From: an uncultured Sphingobacteriia bacterium
GTDB taxonomy: Bacteria; Bacteroidota; Bacteroidia; Chitinophagales; Chitinophagaceae
NCBI GenBank assembly: GCA_945957225.1
Contig: CAMFKK010000019.1
Span: 1-14,552 of the forward strand
Reading direction: 5' to 3'
Length of the DNA: 14,552 bases
A program made the position numbers and the translations under genes. Of this stretch, positions 1 to 7,473 are shown piece by piece. Each line of letters starts with the position of its first letter. The stretch's first letter is position 1. Under the pieces are notes generated by a model, which had not been told where the DNA came from, searched no databases, and saw nothing but the letters and a program-made list of their open reading frames with translations.

Positions 1-603
1 GACTAGCCCTATAGGAACCTGTAATTGTTGAGATAGGGTTTTACCAAAATAATAAGCCGTAGCACTAAAATCAGCTACAGATGCTGGTTCGGCTATTTTC
101 CAACTAGCAGATTTGCTACTGTCTTGTGGGGTTGCTTTGGTAGTTCTTGGAACGGTGTAAAAACGAATTAATGGATTCTTTGATTGAAAAATGGCATCAT
201 TAGAATGTAGCAGGGCTTGGTCTTTAAATCCCCTCATAGGCATTTCCATATTGGACTGACCACTGCAAAGCCAAACTTCTCCCAAATATAGATCAGTAAG
301 GGTAAGACGCTCCCCATCAGAGATACTCATGTCATAAGGGCCTCCCGCTGAAGCAGTTTCAATAGTTAATTTCCATTTACCAGCGGCATCCGATTTGGTT
401 TGGAATTTTTTAGAAGTCCAACCCACTTGCACCTTTATTTTTTGGTTGGGTGTTGCCCAGCCCCAGATAGCAGGTTGAGATTGCTGTTGCAATACCATAT
501 GGTCATTAAAAAAGCCGGGTAAAACAATCTTGGCATTTGCCCAAAAATGGCTTCCTAATTGGATAAGGCAAAAAAGAAAAACAGATTTTTTGAACAAGTA
601 CAT
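1..603 (-). CDS. Sialate O-acetylesterase-like protein (SASA/DUF303), N-terminal part, cut by window edge
   Basis: The minus-strand frame is open from an ATG at 601-603 to base 1, giving the first 201 residues; the C-terminal part lies outside the window. Residues about 5-24 form a signal peptide (KKSVFLFCLIQLG, then a small-residue cleavage region), so the product is exported. A beta-rich N-terminal region with HMVLQQ and WGWA follows, as is usual in this family. Residues 108-123 read GEVWLCSGQSNMEMPM; GQSN is the SGNH/GDSL-type block I and S117 is the expected nucleophile. The family removes O-acetyl groups from sialic acid or from plant and algal polysaccharides; members in polysaccharide-degrading Bacteroidota often act on the latter. 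The gene is divergent from the AraC-type regulator next door, which may control it. The substrate is not determined. Confidence 0.9.
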   Translation of the reverse strand, partial: MYLFKKSVFLFCLIQLGSHFWANAKIVLPGFFNDHMVLQQQSQPAIWGWATPNQKIKVQVGWTSKKFQTKSDAAGKWKLTIETASAGGPYDMSISDGERLTLTDLYLGEVWLCSGQSNMEMPMRGFKDQALLHSNDAIFQSKNPLIRFYTVPRTTKATPQDSSKSASWKIAEPASVADFSATAYYFGKTLSQQLQVPIGLV

Positions 604-634
604 AAGCAATAATTAGGCTGCTTTATTAGTCCAG

Positions 635-642
635 TAAAGTTA
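635..642 (-). promoter_or_regulatory. Weak candidate -7 element for the esterase gene
   Basis: On the minus strand this reads TAACTTTA, one base from the Bacteroidota consensus TAnnTTTG, 31 bases before the esterase start codon. A TTG lies only 15 bases upstream, shorter than the usual 17-23. It is listed because nothing better is seen in the 118-base divergent gap. Confidence 0.22.
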
Positions 643-721
643 TCCTTTTTGACCACCCAATGCACAGTCGCGTAGCATTTAGCAGCTTTTTTTGCTATCT
701 TTCCGTTACCAGTACTTGCAT

Positions 722-1630
722 ATGGAAAAAACAACAAGAGAAGGTTCCCACAAAAATATCTGGTATGGGCAAGGTAGGCAGCGGATTGAAATTTCCAAAA
801 CCATCATTAAGTCTAGGATCCAGAACAATGCTTTTTTAAAGCATTTGTATGTGAATAGTCTTGGCTATTATCCAAAAGCCAAGGGGCATTTTACCCATCG
901 TAAAAACGGATTACCCGAGAATTTTTTATTTTATTGCGTTGATGGAACGGGCTGGTACAGCATTGGAAAACAACGCTATGAAGTGGCGCCCAATGAATTT
1001 TTTATCTTGCCCCAGAACGTAGAACATTCTTATGGAAGTTCGGAAGACAACCCTTGGTCTATCTATTGGATTCATTTTGGAGGAGAATCCCTGCCCATGT
1101 TCAATGAAATGAGTGTGGTGCAAAACCATTTTAAACCGGAACACGTAAAAGACAAGGGCGACATACTTTCTTTATTCACCAAGATTTGTAAAACACTGGA
1201 ACTGGGTTATAGTATTGACAACCTCATGTTTGTAAACATGTGTTTGTATCAGTTTATCTCTTTATTTCTCTATAATTCCAAACACTATCCGGTAGAACAC
1301 CAGGGTAAGGTAGACTTTGTAGACACGGTCATTTTATTTATGCAGCAACAGATCAATGAGAATATTACACTCAAAGAACTCTGTAGTCATTTTAATTATT
1401 CGCCTTCTAGGTTTTCTAGTTTGTTTAAGAAAAAAACGGGTTATGCGCCAATTGACTATTTTATCCAAATGAAAATGCAGAAAGCCAGTCAGCAACTAGA
1501 TTTCACAGATAGGTCTATCAAGGATATTGCACTCAGTATGGGTTTTGATGACCCCTATTATTTTTCAAAAAGATTCCGCAAAGTCATTGGTGTTTCTCCT
1601 CAGAAATATCGCTTATTGAAAAAAGAATAA
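722..1630 (+). CDS. AraC-family transcriptional regulator (cupin sensor + AraC-type HTH)
   Basis: This is a 302-residue protein from the ATG at 722. The frame also permits a TTG at 692, but that adds ten residues atypical of the family, so ATG is preferred. Residues about 65-125 form an AraC-type ligand-binding cupin (CVDGTGWYSIG, then VAPNEFFILPQNVEHSYG, then WSIYWIHFGG). Residues about 214-300 are the double helix-turn-helix: NITLKELCSHF for the first HTH, and SIKDIALSMGFDDPYYFSKRF with GVSPQKYR for the second, which is the typical AraC signature. Such regulators usually bind a sugar and activate nearby catabolic genes. It is divergent from the acetylesterase and lies 6 bases before the first sulfatase, so it is probably co-transcribed with the sulfatases and senses a glycan breakdown product (inference). 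No Shine-Dalgarno sequence is visible. Confidence 0.92.
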   Translation: MEKTTREGSHKNIWYGQGRQRIEISKTIIKSRIQNNAFLKHLYVNSLGYYPKAKGHFTHRKNGLPENFLFYCVDGTGWYSIGKQRYEVAPNEFFILPQNVEHSYGSSEDNPWSIYWIHFGGESLPMFNEMSVVQNHFKPEHVKDKGDILSLFTKICKTLELGYSIDNLMFVNMCLYQFISLFLYNSKHYPVEHQGKVDFVDTVILFMQQQINENITLKELCSHFNYSPSRFSSLFKKKTGYAPIDYFIQMKMQKASQQLDFTDRSIKDIALSMGFDDPYYFSKRFRKVIGVSPQKYRLLKKE

Positions 1631-1636
1631 TACAGC

Positions 1637-3145
1637 ATGAAAATAAGATTGCTTTGCTTGATTGTCTTGCTTTTAAGTTCGTCTCTATTTTTAGTGGCAC
1701 AAAATAATCGTCCCAATGTGTTGTTGATTTATGTGGATGATCTTGGATATGGAGACCTTGGTTCTTATGGTTCAACCAAAATTAAAACACCCAATTTAGA
1801 CAAGCTTGCTGCTGGAGGTTTACGCTTTACCAATGCCCATAGTAGTTCAGCAACTTGTACCCCATCGCGCTATGCGCTGATGACGGGGAACTATCCATGG
1901 CGCGTAAAAGGAACCGGGGTATTGCCTGGTGATGCTGCATTAATTGTTCCTACCAATAAAACCAGTCTGGCTTCTCAATTTAAAGATGCGGGATATGCAA
2001 CTGGTATTGTGGGAAAATGGCATTTAGGTTTGGGTGATGCAGTTGCCAAAAATTGGAATGAATCTATCAAGCCAGGGCCAAAAGAAATTGGATTTGATTA
2101 TTCTTTTATTTTTCCTGCAACTGCAGACCGTGTACCAACCGTTTTCTTAGAGAATCAAACCGTTGTGGCTGGCAATGCAGCAGACCCAATACAAGTAGAT
2201 TATAAAAACAAAGTTGGGAATGACCCAACTGGTAAAGAACATCCTGAATTGTTGAAAATGCTATCATCGCCCGGGCAGGGTCATGATCATACCATTGTCA
2301 ATGGCATTGGTAGAATTGGGTATATGAGTGGTGGTAAAGCTGCGCGATGGACTGACGAAGAAATGCCCATGACTTTCTTAACAAAGGCCAAGGACTTTAT
2401 TGTAGCAAATCAACAAAAGCCATTTTTTCTCCTGTATGCTTTAACGGAACCACATGTTCCAAGAATGCCTTCTACCATGTTCAAAGGCAAGTCTGGATTG
2501 GGTTATAGAGGAGACGCAATTTTGCAACTAGACTGGGCTGTGGGTGAAATTTTAAAAGAATTGGACCAGCTAGGATTGAGTAAAAACACGCTGGTTATTT
2601 TTAGTAGTGACAATGGTCCGGTATTGGATGATGGTTATCAAGATGGAGCCGTTACTCAGTTAAATGGTCATAAGCCTGCCGGCATTTTACGCGGTGGTAA
2701 GTATAGCATTTTTGAAGCGGGTACAAGAGTTCCCATGATAGTAAGTTGGCCAGCAAAAATTAAAACGGGTGTTTCCGATGCACTGATTTGTCAAATAGAT
2801 TTCTTGGCTACCTTTTCTAATTTGTTGAAAAAGCCATTGCCTAAAGGCGATGGAGCGGATAGCGAGAACCAACTGGCTGCATTGTTGGGCCAGTCCAAAA
2901 CAGGCAGGGAGATTTTAGTGGAACACGCAGGTACTTTATCTATTGTTCAAGGAAACTGGAAATACATTGAACCCAGTGATCGGGCTGCTTATGATCCAAC
3001 CACTGATACCGAATTAGGAAATGCCAAAATGCCACAGTTATATGACTTGAGTAAAGATCCCAGTGAGCGCAATAACCTTGCTAGTCAATATCCGGATAAA
3101 GTAAAAGCACTTGCAGAAAAGTTACTTCAAATTAAAAACAAATAG
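1637..3145 (+). CDS. Secreted S1-family sulfatase (arylsulfatase A-like), formylglycine type
   Basis: The product is a 502-residue secreted hydrolase that cleaves sulfate esters, probably from a polysaccharide or oligosaccharide. Residues 1-21 form a signal peptide (hydrophobic core LIVLLLSSSLFLV, then AQ). The mature domain opens with RPNVLLIYVDDLGYGDLG, whose D34-D35 are metal ligands. The sulfatase signature is C74-T-P-S-R78; C74 would be oxidised to formylglycine. GKWHLG at 126-131 supplies the conserved Lys and His, TEPHVPR a further His, and SSDNG the second half of the calcium site. The C-terminal subdomain ends in the family-typical LYDLSKDPSERNNLA. Length is normal. The ATG follows the regulator's stop by 6 bases, with a purine-rich AAAAAGAA before it. 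Sulfated substrate and S1 subfamily cannot be assigned by eye. A maturase must be supplied from elsewhere. Confidence 0.95.
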   Translation: MKIRLLCLIVLLLSSSLFLVAQNNRPNVLLIYVDDLGYGDLGSYGSTKIKTPNLDKLAAGGLRFTNAHSSSATCTPSRYALMTGNYPWRVKGTGVLPGDAALIVPTNKTSLASQFKDAGYATGIVGKWHLGLGDAVAKNWNESIKPGPKEIGFDYSFIFPATADRVPTVFLENQTVVAGNAADPIQVDYKNKVGNDPTGKEHPELLKMLSSPGQGHDHTIVNGIGRIGYMSGGKAARWTDEEMPMTFLTKAKDFIVANQQKPFFLLYALTEPHVPRMPSTMFKGKSGLGYRGDAILQLDWAVGEILKELDQLGLSKNTLVIFSSDNGPVLDDGYQDGAVTQLNGHKPAGILRGGKYSIFEAGTRVPMIVSWPAKIKTGVSDALICQIDFLATFSNLLKKPLPKGDGADSENQLAALLGQSKTGREILVEHAGTLSIVQGNWKYIEPSDRAAYDPTTDTELGNAKMPQLYDLSKDPSERNNLASQYPDKVKALAEKLLQIKNK

Positions 3146-3148
3146 GCC

Positions 3149-4696
3149 GTGAATCTTCGCTCCAAATTATCAGATAAAACGATAGTGTGCCTACTAGTAC
3201 TTTTGATTTTTTGGGTTCCAATTTCAGGTCTTGGACAAACCAAACCCAATATCATTGTTTTTTTAATTGACGATATGGGTTGGCAGGATTGCTCTGTTCC
3301 TTTTGATCAAACAGCTTCTACCTTCAATGCTAGATACCATACACCCAATATGGAGAAAATGGCTAGCCAGGGAATGAAATTTACCAACGCCTATGCTACA
3401 CCGGTATGTACGCCAACAAGAATAAGTTTGCTCACTGGCATGAATGCTGCGCAACATGGCGTAACCAATTGGACATCGCCCCAGCGCAATAATAATTCGG
3501 ACAATCCTGACCAAGATCTTCAAGCAGTGGATTGGAATATCAATGGGTTGAGCCCAGTTCCTAATATTCCAAAAACAGTATATGCCACTCCCCTTCCCAA
3601 ACTATTACAAGCGGTAGGATATACTACCATTCATGTTGGTAAAGCGCATTGGGCTTCTATGGGAACGCCAGGTGCCAACCCGCATAACCTTGGTTTTCAA
3701 ATTAATATTGCAGGACATGCTGCAGGGCATCCTCAGAGTTATTTGGGTAAGGATAATTACGGTAACCTTCCTGGCAAAGCCAGTGCTCAAGCGGTTCCTG
3801 ACTTGGAAGAGTATTTTGGAACCGATAGCTTTCTAACAGAAGCATTAACGCTTGAAGCAATAAAAGCGTTGGAACAACCCGTGAAAAATCACCAGCCTTT
3901 TTTTCTGAACATGGCACATTACGCGGTGCACGCACCCATTATGGCTGACAAGCGCTTTGTTCAAAAATATTATGATCAAGGACTAGATAGTACGGAAGCT
4001 AGGTATGCCAGTTTGGTAGAGGGTATGGACAAAAGTTTAGGTGATATCATGCAATGGTTAGACCAAAAAGGCATTGCTTCCAATACCATTATTATGTTCA
4101 TAAGTGATAATGGTGGCCTGAGTTTAAAGCCTCAAAGAGGAGGGGAAGCACATACTCAAAACCTTCCTTTAAGAGCTGGTAAAGGTTCTGTGTATGAAGG
4201 TGGTATTAGAGTACCCATGTTGGTAAAATGGCCTGAGAAAGTTGCAGCAAATTTGGTTGCCAAACAATATGTGATGGTGGAAGACTTTTTTCCAACCATT
4301 TTAGAAATGGCTGGTGTTCGTAATCCGCTTTTGGTGCAAACAGTTGACGGGAAATCTTTCTTACCCATATTGAAAAATCCATTGTTACAAGACAGTACAA
4401 GAAGTCTGGTCTGGCATTATCCCAATAAGTGGATTCCCAAAGATGGTCCGGGCATCAATTATTATAGCGCTATCCGCCAAGGCAATTGGAAACTGGTATA
4501 CAACCAACGCAATAGCAAAAAAGAATTGTATCGATTGTCTACTGATTTGGGTGAAAGCACTGATCTATCTACTCAATACCCAGATAAGGTGAAAGCATTG
4601 AGCCAAACATTATCCATGCAGCTAAGGCAATGGAAGGCGCAAATGCCCCTAGTAAAAAGTACGGGAAAACCCTTGCCATTTCCAGACCAGCATTAA
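3149..4696 (+). CDS. Second secreted S1-family sulfatase, formylglycine type (GTG start)
   Basis: This 515-residue sulfatase starts at GTG 3149, three bases after the first sulfatase's stop. GTG is chosen because it keeps a complete signal peptide (CLLVLLIFWVPISGLGQ, residues 14-30), while the next in-frame ATG falls inside the metal-binding motif. KPNIIVFLIDDMGWQD carries metal ligands D41-D42. The signature is C87-T-P-T-R91, the threonine form of the CxPxR core. GKAHWA replaces the GKWHLG of the first enzyme but keeps Lys and His. MFISDNGG completes the calcium site. Its closing QYPDKVKAL is identical to the tail of the first sulfatase, though overall the two are diverged and presumably differ in specificity. 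The gene converges on the YiaK-like reductase with a 3-base gap, so transcription must stop inside coding sequence. Substrate unknown. Confidence 0.94.
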   Translation: MNLRSKLSDKTIVCLLVLLIFWVPISGLGQTKPNIIVFLIDDMGWQDCSVPFDQTASTFNARYHTPNMEKMASQGMKFTNAYATPVCTPTRISLLTGMNAAQHGVTNWTSPQRNNNSDNPDQDLQAVDWNINGLSPVPNIPKTVYATPLPKLLQAVGYTTIHVGKAHWASMGTPGANPHNLGFQINIAGHAAGHPQSYLGKDNYGNLPGKASAQAVPDLEEYFGTDSFLTEALTLEAIKALEQPVKNHQPFFLNMAHYAVHAPIMADKRFVQKYYDQGLDSTEARYASLVEGMDKSLGDIMQWLDQKGIASNTIIMFISDNGGLSLKPQRGGEAHTQNLPLRAGKGSVYEGGIRVPMLVKWPEKVAANLVAKQYVMVEDFFPTILEMAGVRNPLLVQTVDGKSFLPILKNPLLQDSTRSLVWHYPNKWIPKDGPGINYYSAIRQGNWKLVYNQRNSKKELYRLSTDLGESTDLSTQYPDKVKALSQTLSMQLRQWKAQMPLVKSTGKPLPFPDQH

Positions 4697-4699
4697 CAA

Positions 4700-5716
4700 T
4701 TATACATTAGCAAGTTCCTTTACTTTGGTCCAAATATTGTCATCAACCAAGATGCCATTGGCCAAATGATCTATTCTGGTTTTTAATGAATTCTCTCCAG
4801 GATAAGAAAGTGATTTATCTGGGTGAACCCTAGTAGATCCCTTGATTTGTTCCATTGTTTCGTTGAGTACCTGATCAATAAATTCTTGGGTATTAATCAT
4901 CAGTGGATTAATGGCAATAAAAACTTGACAGCAACTACCGCAACTACCCTTGCCATATTTGTCAATGGCAGCAGTTGATAAACCTCCGGAAAGCAAACTT
5001 GAAATCAGGTCTAACATAATGGCAAATCCAGAACCTTTCCAGAATCCAATTGGCAATACCCTTCTGGTTGCATCAATTGCGCCAGGGTCATTTGATAAAT
5101 TGCCGTCTTGGTCAAAGCCCCCTGGGTAAGGGAGTTTTTCATTTTTTGATTTGGTTAACCATAATTTACCATAGGAATACTGAGACATGGCCATGTCTAG
5201 AACAATATGCCCTTCTTTTCTTGGAATAGCCATGACAAAGGGATTGTTGCCAATGGCTCCCGATGTGCCTCCCCAGGCGGGCATACAAGATTCCGTATTA
5301 GTCCAACAAATGCCAATAAAACCCTTTTCAGCTGCCTGCCAACCAAATGCACCACCGCGCATCCAATGCGTGGTATTGTTGAGTGCAACAAGCCCCAACC
5401 CATTACTGGCAGCCATTTCGGTAGCCCTATTCATGGCAAATTGTGCATTCAAAATGCCCGGCCCCAAATTCCCATTATAAATTTCTAAAGCACCCAGATT
5501 TTTTTCTAGGGTAGGGCTAGCATTTACATCAACCCATCCTTGATGTATATAATCCACAAAGCGTTCTACTCTATTTAATCCATGAGAATAGACCCCATCG
5601 CAGCTGGATTCAGTGTGTATTTGAGCACAGGTATCAGCCCTTCCTTCGGGCATGCCTGCAATAAGGAAAGCCTTTTTTATGGTAGCTTTCATTTCTTCAA
5701 AAGGAATCCGGGTCAT
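4700..5716 (-). CDS. yiaK: 2,3-diketo-L-gulonate reductase-like (YiaK; malate/L-lactate dehydrogenase type 2 family)
   Basis: This is a 338-residue NAD(P)H-dependent oxidoreductase of the Ldh_2 family. Its closest remembered match is E. coli YiaK/DlgD (332 residues), which reduces 2,3-diketo-L-gulonate to 3-dehydro-L-gulonate (EC 1.1.1.130). Shared blocks include GVYSHGLNR, THWMRGG with GWQAAEKGFIGICWTN, GNNPF, and the block from LPIGFWKGSG to LDLISSLLSGG. H45 in SHG aligns with catalytic H44 of YiaK. No signal peptide is seen, so it is cytosolic. It stands alone on its strand, so its partners in a gulonate, ascorbate or uronate-like route are not visible; a related beta-keto-acid substrate is possible. 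Oddity: a 9-base in-frame tandem duplication creates GSCGSCC (residues 257-263) where E. coli YiaK has no cysteines. Confidence 0.88.
   Translation of the reverse strand: MTRIPFEEMKATIKKAFLIAGMPEGRADTCAQIHTESSCDGVYSHGLNRVERFVDYIHQGWVDVNASPTLEKNLGALEIYNGNLGPGILNAQFAMNRATEMAASNGLGLVALNNTTHWMRGGAFGWQAAEKGFIGICWTNTESCMPAWGGTSGAIGNNPFVMAIPRKEGHIVLDMAMSQYSYGKLWLTKSKNEKLPYPGGFDQDGNLSNDPGAIDATRRVLPIGFWKGSGFAIMLDLISSLLSGGLSTAAIDKYGKGSCGSCCQVFIAINPLMINTQEFIDQVLNETMEQIKGSTRVHPDKSLSYPGENSLKTRIDHLANGILVDDNIWTKVKELANV
4931..4948 (-). repeat. Perfect 9-base in-frame tandem duplication inside the reductase gene
   Basis: On the minus strand GGTAGTTGC occurs twice back to back, encoding Gly-Ser-Cys Gly-Ser-Cys at residues 257-262, followed directly by a third cysteine (C263). 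The unit equals three codons, so the frame is kept. It lies just before the conserved strand QVFIAIN. Confidence 0.85.
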
Positions 5717-5853
5717 GACAAATCATTAGGTTTTCAAACTAATCTTCAATATTAATATCTAATTAGCTAAACCGGAGAAAATGTTGGTTGAATTTTAAAT
5801 CATGCTTGAAAGGACTCTTCCCCATTTCATAAATTAGGGCCAAACATTAATTC

Positions 5854-5861
5854 TAACTTTG
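5854..5861 (+). promoter_or_regulatory. Candidate -7 promoter element for the YgiD-like gene
   Basis: TAACTTTG is an exact match to the Bacteroidota -7 consensus TAnnTTTG, 17 bases before the ATG at 5879, predicting a leader of roughly ten bases. No clear TTG sits at the right distance for a -33 element, so support rests on the -7 box and its placement in the 162-base divergent gap. Confidence 0.4.
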
Positions 5862-5878
5862 TTCTTATAATTAAATTC

Positions 5879-6721
5879 ATGACAGGAATCAATTCATTCA
5901 GAAGTCTTAAACAGTTTTCAGACAATTTTGAAGATCAAGAACAATTAATGCCTGTGGTATTTATAGGTCATGGCTCACCCATGAATGGCATTGAAAACAA
6001 TGCGTTTAGTCAACGATGGACTAAGTTGGCAAAAGAGATTCCTACTCCCAAGGCAGTGTTGGTAGTTTCTGCTCATTGGTTTACAAAAGGGACCAAGATT
6101 ACGGAAATGGATTTTCCTCCAACTATCCATGATTTTGGAGGATTTCCACAAGCTCTATTTGATGTACAATATCCTGTTCCCGGTAATCCTGCTTTGGCAA
6201 GAGAAACAGCCTCATTAATTCACAGCACCCAAGTTGAATTGTCACATGATTGGGGTTTGGATCATGGAACTTGGACTATTGTTAGACATATGTATCCCAA
6301 GGCGGATATACCTGTTTTGCAATTGAGTATTGACTATACCAAAGACGCAAAATATCATTATGAATTGGCCAGAGAAATTCATACACTTAGAAAGAAGGGC
6401 ATTTTGATATTAGGAAGTGGTAATATGGTTCATAATTTAAGAATGGTTGCTTGGGATAAACTGAATGAACCAGAATATGGTTTTGATTGGGCACATCATA
6501 TGAATAATACATTCAAAGAATTAATTCTTAATGGTAATCACGATAGTTTAATTCACTATCAGCAATTGGGCAAAGAAGCATTAATGGCCATTCCTACACC
6601 GGAACATTATCTACCCTTGATTTATACATTGGCATTAAAGGGAGAAAAGGACAAAGTTGAATTTTTCAATGACAAAGCGGTAGGTGGGTCATTGACCATG
6701 ACTTCTGTGAAGTTTGGATAG
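5879..6721 (+). CDS. ygiD: YgiD-like class III extradiol (LigB) dioxygenase, 4,5-DOPA dioxygenase family
   Basis: This 280-residue cytosolic protein matches the YgiD/LigB family of metal-dependent extradiol ring-cleavage enzymes; plant and bacterial relatives open L-DOPA or other catechols. Candidate metal and active-site histidines are H31 (FIGHGSPMN), H66 (VVSAHW), H185 (GSGNMVHNLR) and H243 (TPEHYLPLIY), all in the expected order. LDHGTWTIVRHMYP (127-140) is another family hallmark. The start at 5879 adds about 23 residues before MPVVFIGHG compared with a start at 5948; I recall similar N-terminal extensions in Bacteroidota homologues, and a -7 box lies just upstream, so the longer form is preferred. 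Next gene is 80 bases downstream, probably with its own promoter. The physiological substrate is unknown. Confidence 0.9.
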   Translation: MTGINSFRSLKQFSDNFEDQEQLMPVVFIGHGSPMNGIENNAFSQRWTKLAKEIPTPKAVLVVSAHWFTKGTKITEMDFPPTIHDFGGFPQALFDVQYPVPGNPALARETASLIHSTQVELSHDWGLDHGTWTIVRHMYPKADIPVLQLSIDYTKDAKYHYELAREIHTLRKKGILILGSGNMVHNLRMVAWDKLNEPEYGFDWAHHMNNTFKELILNGNHDSLIHYQQLGKEALMAIPTPEHYLPLIYTLALKGEKDKVEFFNDKAVGGSLTMTSVKFG

Positions 6722-6745
6722 AAAACAAGAAGCACCTATTTTAAG

Positions 6746-6777
6746 TTGTTTTTTTATGTTTGAATAGGGTAACTTTA
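6746..6777 (+). promoter_or_regulatory. Candidate promoter for the lipoprotein (and radical SAM) genes
   Basis: TTG at 6746-6748, then a 21-base spacer, then TAACTTTA at 6770-6777 (consensus TAnnTTTG, last base off), 24 bases before the ATG at 6802. An alternative exact -7 match, TATGTTTG, lies at 6755-6762 but has no TTG at the right distance. One of the two probably drives the lipoprotein gene. Confidence 0.35.
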
Positions 6778-6801
6778 ATAGACATTTAGAAATAGTTATT
6801 C

Positions 6802-7455
6802 ATGAAAAGTACATCTTCAAAAATTGGACTTATTGTTAGCACATTATTTATCTGCGCTTGTTCTTGTGAATCAACATCAGATCCCAAAAAACCAGCTGTT
6901 ATGGAAGTTGATTCACTTAATAGTGTCAATAAGCCTATTCAAGATAGTAGTAGCCAATTTTCCAAAAGTTTAAGCTTACAAGGGATTACTTATCAAATAA
7001 AAGCAATTGGAAATGGTTCTTTGCAGCAATTAACCATTATCCCTTCAGGATTAACTTTAATCAATGATACTATAATACAAGAATCAGAACCTATAGTTAA
7101 TGCAGAGATTGAAGACCTTGACAGAGATGGATTTCCAGAAATATTAATCTATACCCAAACGGCTGGTTCAGGATCTTATGGTCATGTAATTGGATATTCT
7201 CCCAATAAAGGAAAGTCTCTTTCACAGATTTATTTTCCTGACTTAGCAAAAGGATCCAAAGAAAGTATTGGTTATATGGGACATGACTCATTTTCCATTG
7301 TGGAATCTAGTTTATCCAGAAGATTCCCCTGTTATGCATCTAATGATGCCAATGCAAAACCCACAGGTAAGATTAGGCAATTGCAATACAAATTAAAGAA
7401 TGGGGAAGCCAGCAAACAATTTGTATTGGTGGGTTCTATGGAATTTGACCAATAG
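6802..7455 (+). CDS. Exported lipoprotein resembling PliI-type lysozyme inhibitors
   Basis: This 217-residue protein has a lipoprotein signal peptide: KSTSSK, a hydrophobic stretch (GLIVSTLFI), then a lipobox-like ICAC with C20 the likely lipidated residue (C22 is an alternative). Residues about 23-55 are a Ser/Asp-rich linker. Residues 103-127 read IEDLDRDGFPEILIY followed by TQTAGSGSYG: a DxDxDG calcium-loop-like motif, then an SGSY sequence (123-126). From memory, an SGxY loop after such a DxDGxPE segment is typical of PliI, the periplasmic inhibitor of i-type lysozymes, where it enters the lysozyme active site. Assignment rests on this block, so the role is tentative; a generic VCBS/FG-GAP-type protein is the alternative. 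It ends 15 bases before the radical SAM gene and may share its transcript. Confidence 0.68.
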   Translation: MKSTSSKIGLIVSTLFICACSCESTSDPKKPAVMEVDSLNSVNKPIQDSSSQFSKSLSLQGITYQIKAIGNGSLQQLTIIPSGLTLINDTIIQESEPIVNAEIEDLDRDGFPEILIYTQTAGSGSYGHVIGYSPNKGKSLSQIYFPDLAKGSKESIGYMGHDSFSIVESSLSRRFPCYASNDANAKPTGKIRQLQYKLKNGEASKQFVLVGSMEFDQ

Positions 7456-7465
7456 TAAACTAACC

Positions 7466-7473
7466 TACATTTG
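7466..7473 (+). promoter_or_regulatory. Exact -7 consensus match overlapping the TTG start of the radical SAM gene
   Basis: TACATTTG fits TAnnTTTG exactly but overlaps the presumed TTG start at 7471. If it were a working promoter, transcription would begin near 7480 and translation would need a later start such as TTG 7492. It is more likely a chance match in AT-rich DNA. Confidence 0.15.

Noticed and set aside
692..721. TTG start extending the AraC-type regulator by ten residues
   Set aside because: An ATG at 722 is available, a TATCTTTC near-match to a -7 box lies at 696-703, and the extension has no family support.
555..737. Minus-strand 60-residue open frame across the esterase/AraC divergent gap
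   Set aside because: It overlaps the esterase start in another frame and covers the promoter region; its composition is not protein-like and no motif is seen.
5187..5488. Plus-strand open frames of 93-97 residues inside the reductase gene
   Set aside because: They are antisense shadows of a well-conserved YiaK-like coding sequence.
6735..6768. CCTATT/AATAGG hairpin as terminator of the YgiD-like gene
   Set aside because: Only a 6-base AT-rich stem with a 22-base loop that includes a promoter-like box; it has no T tract after it.
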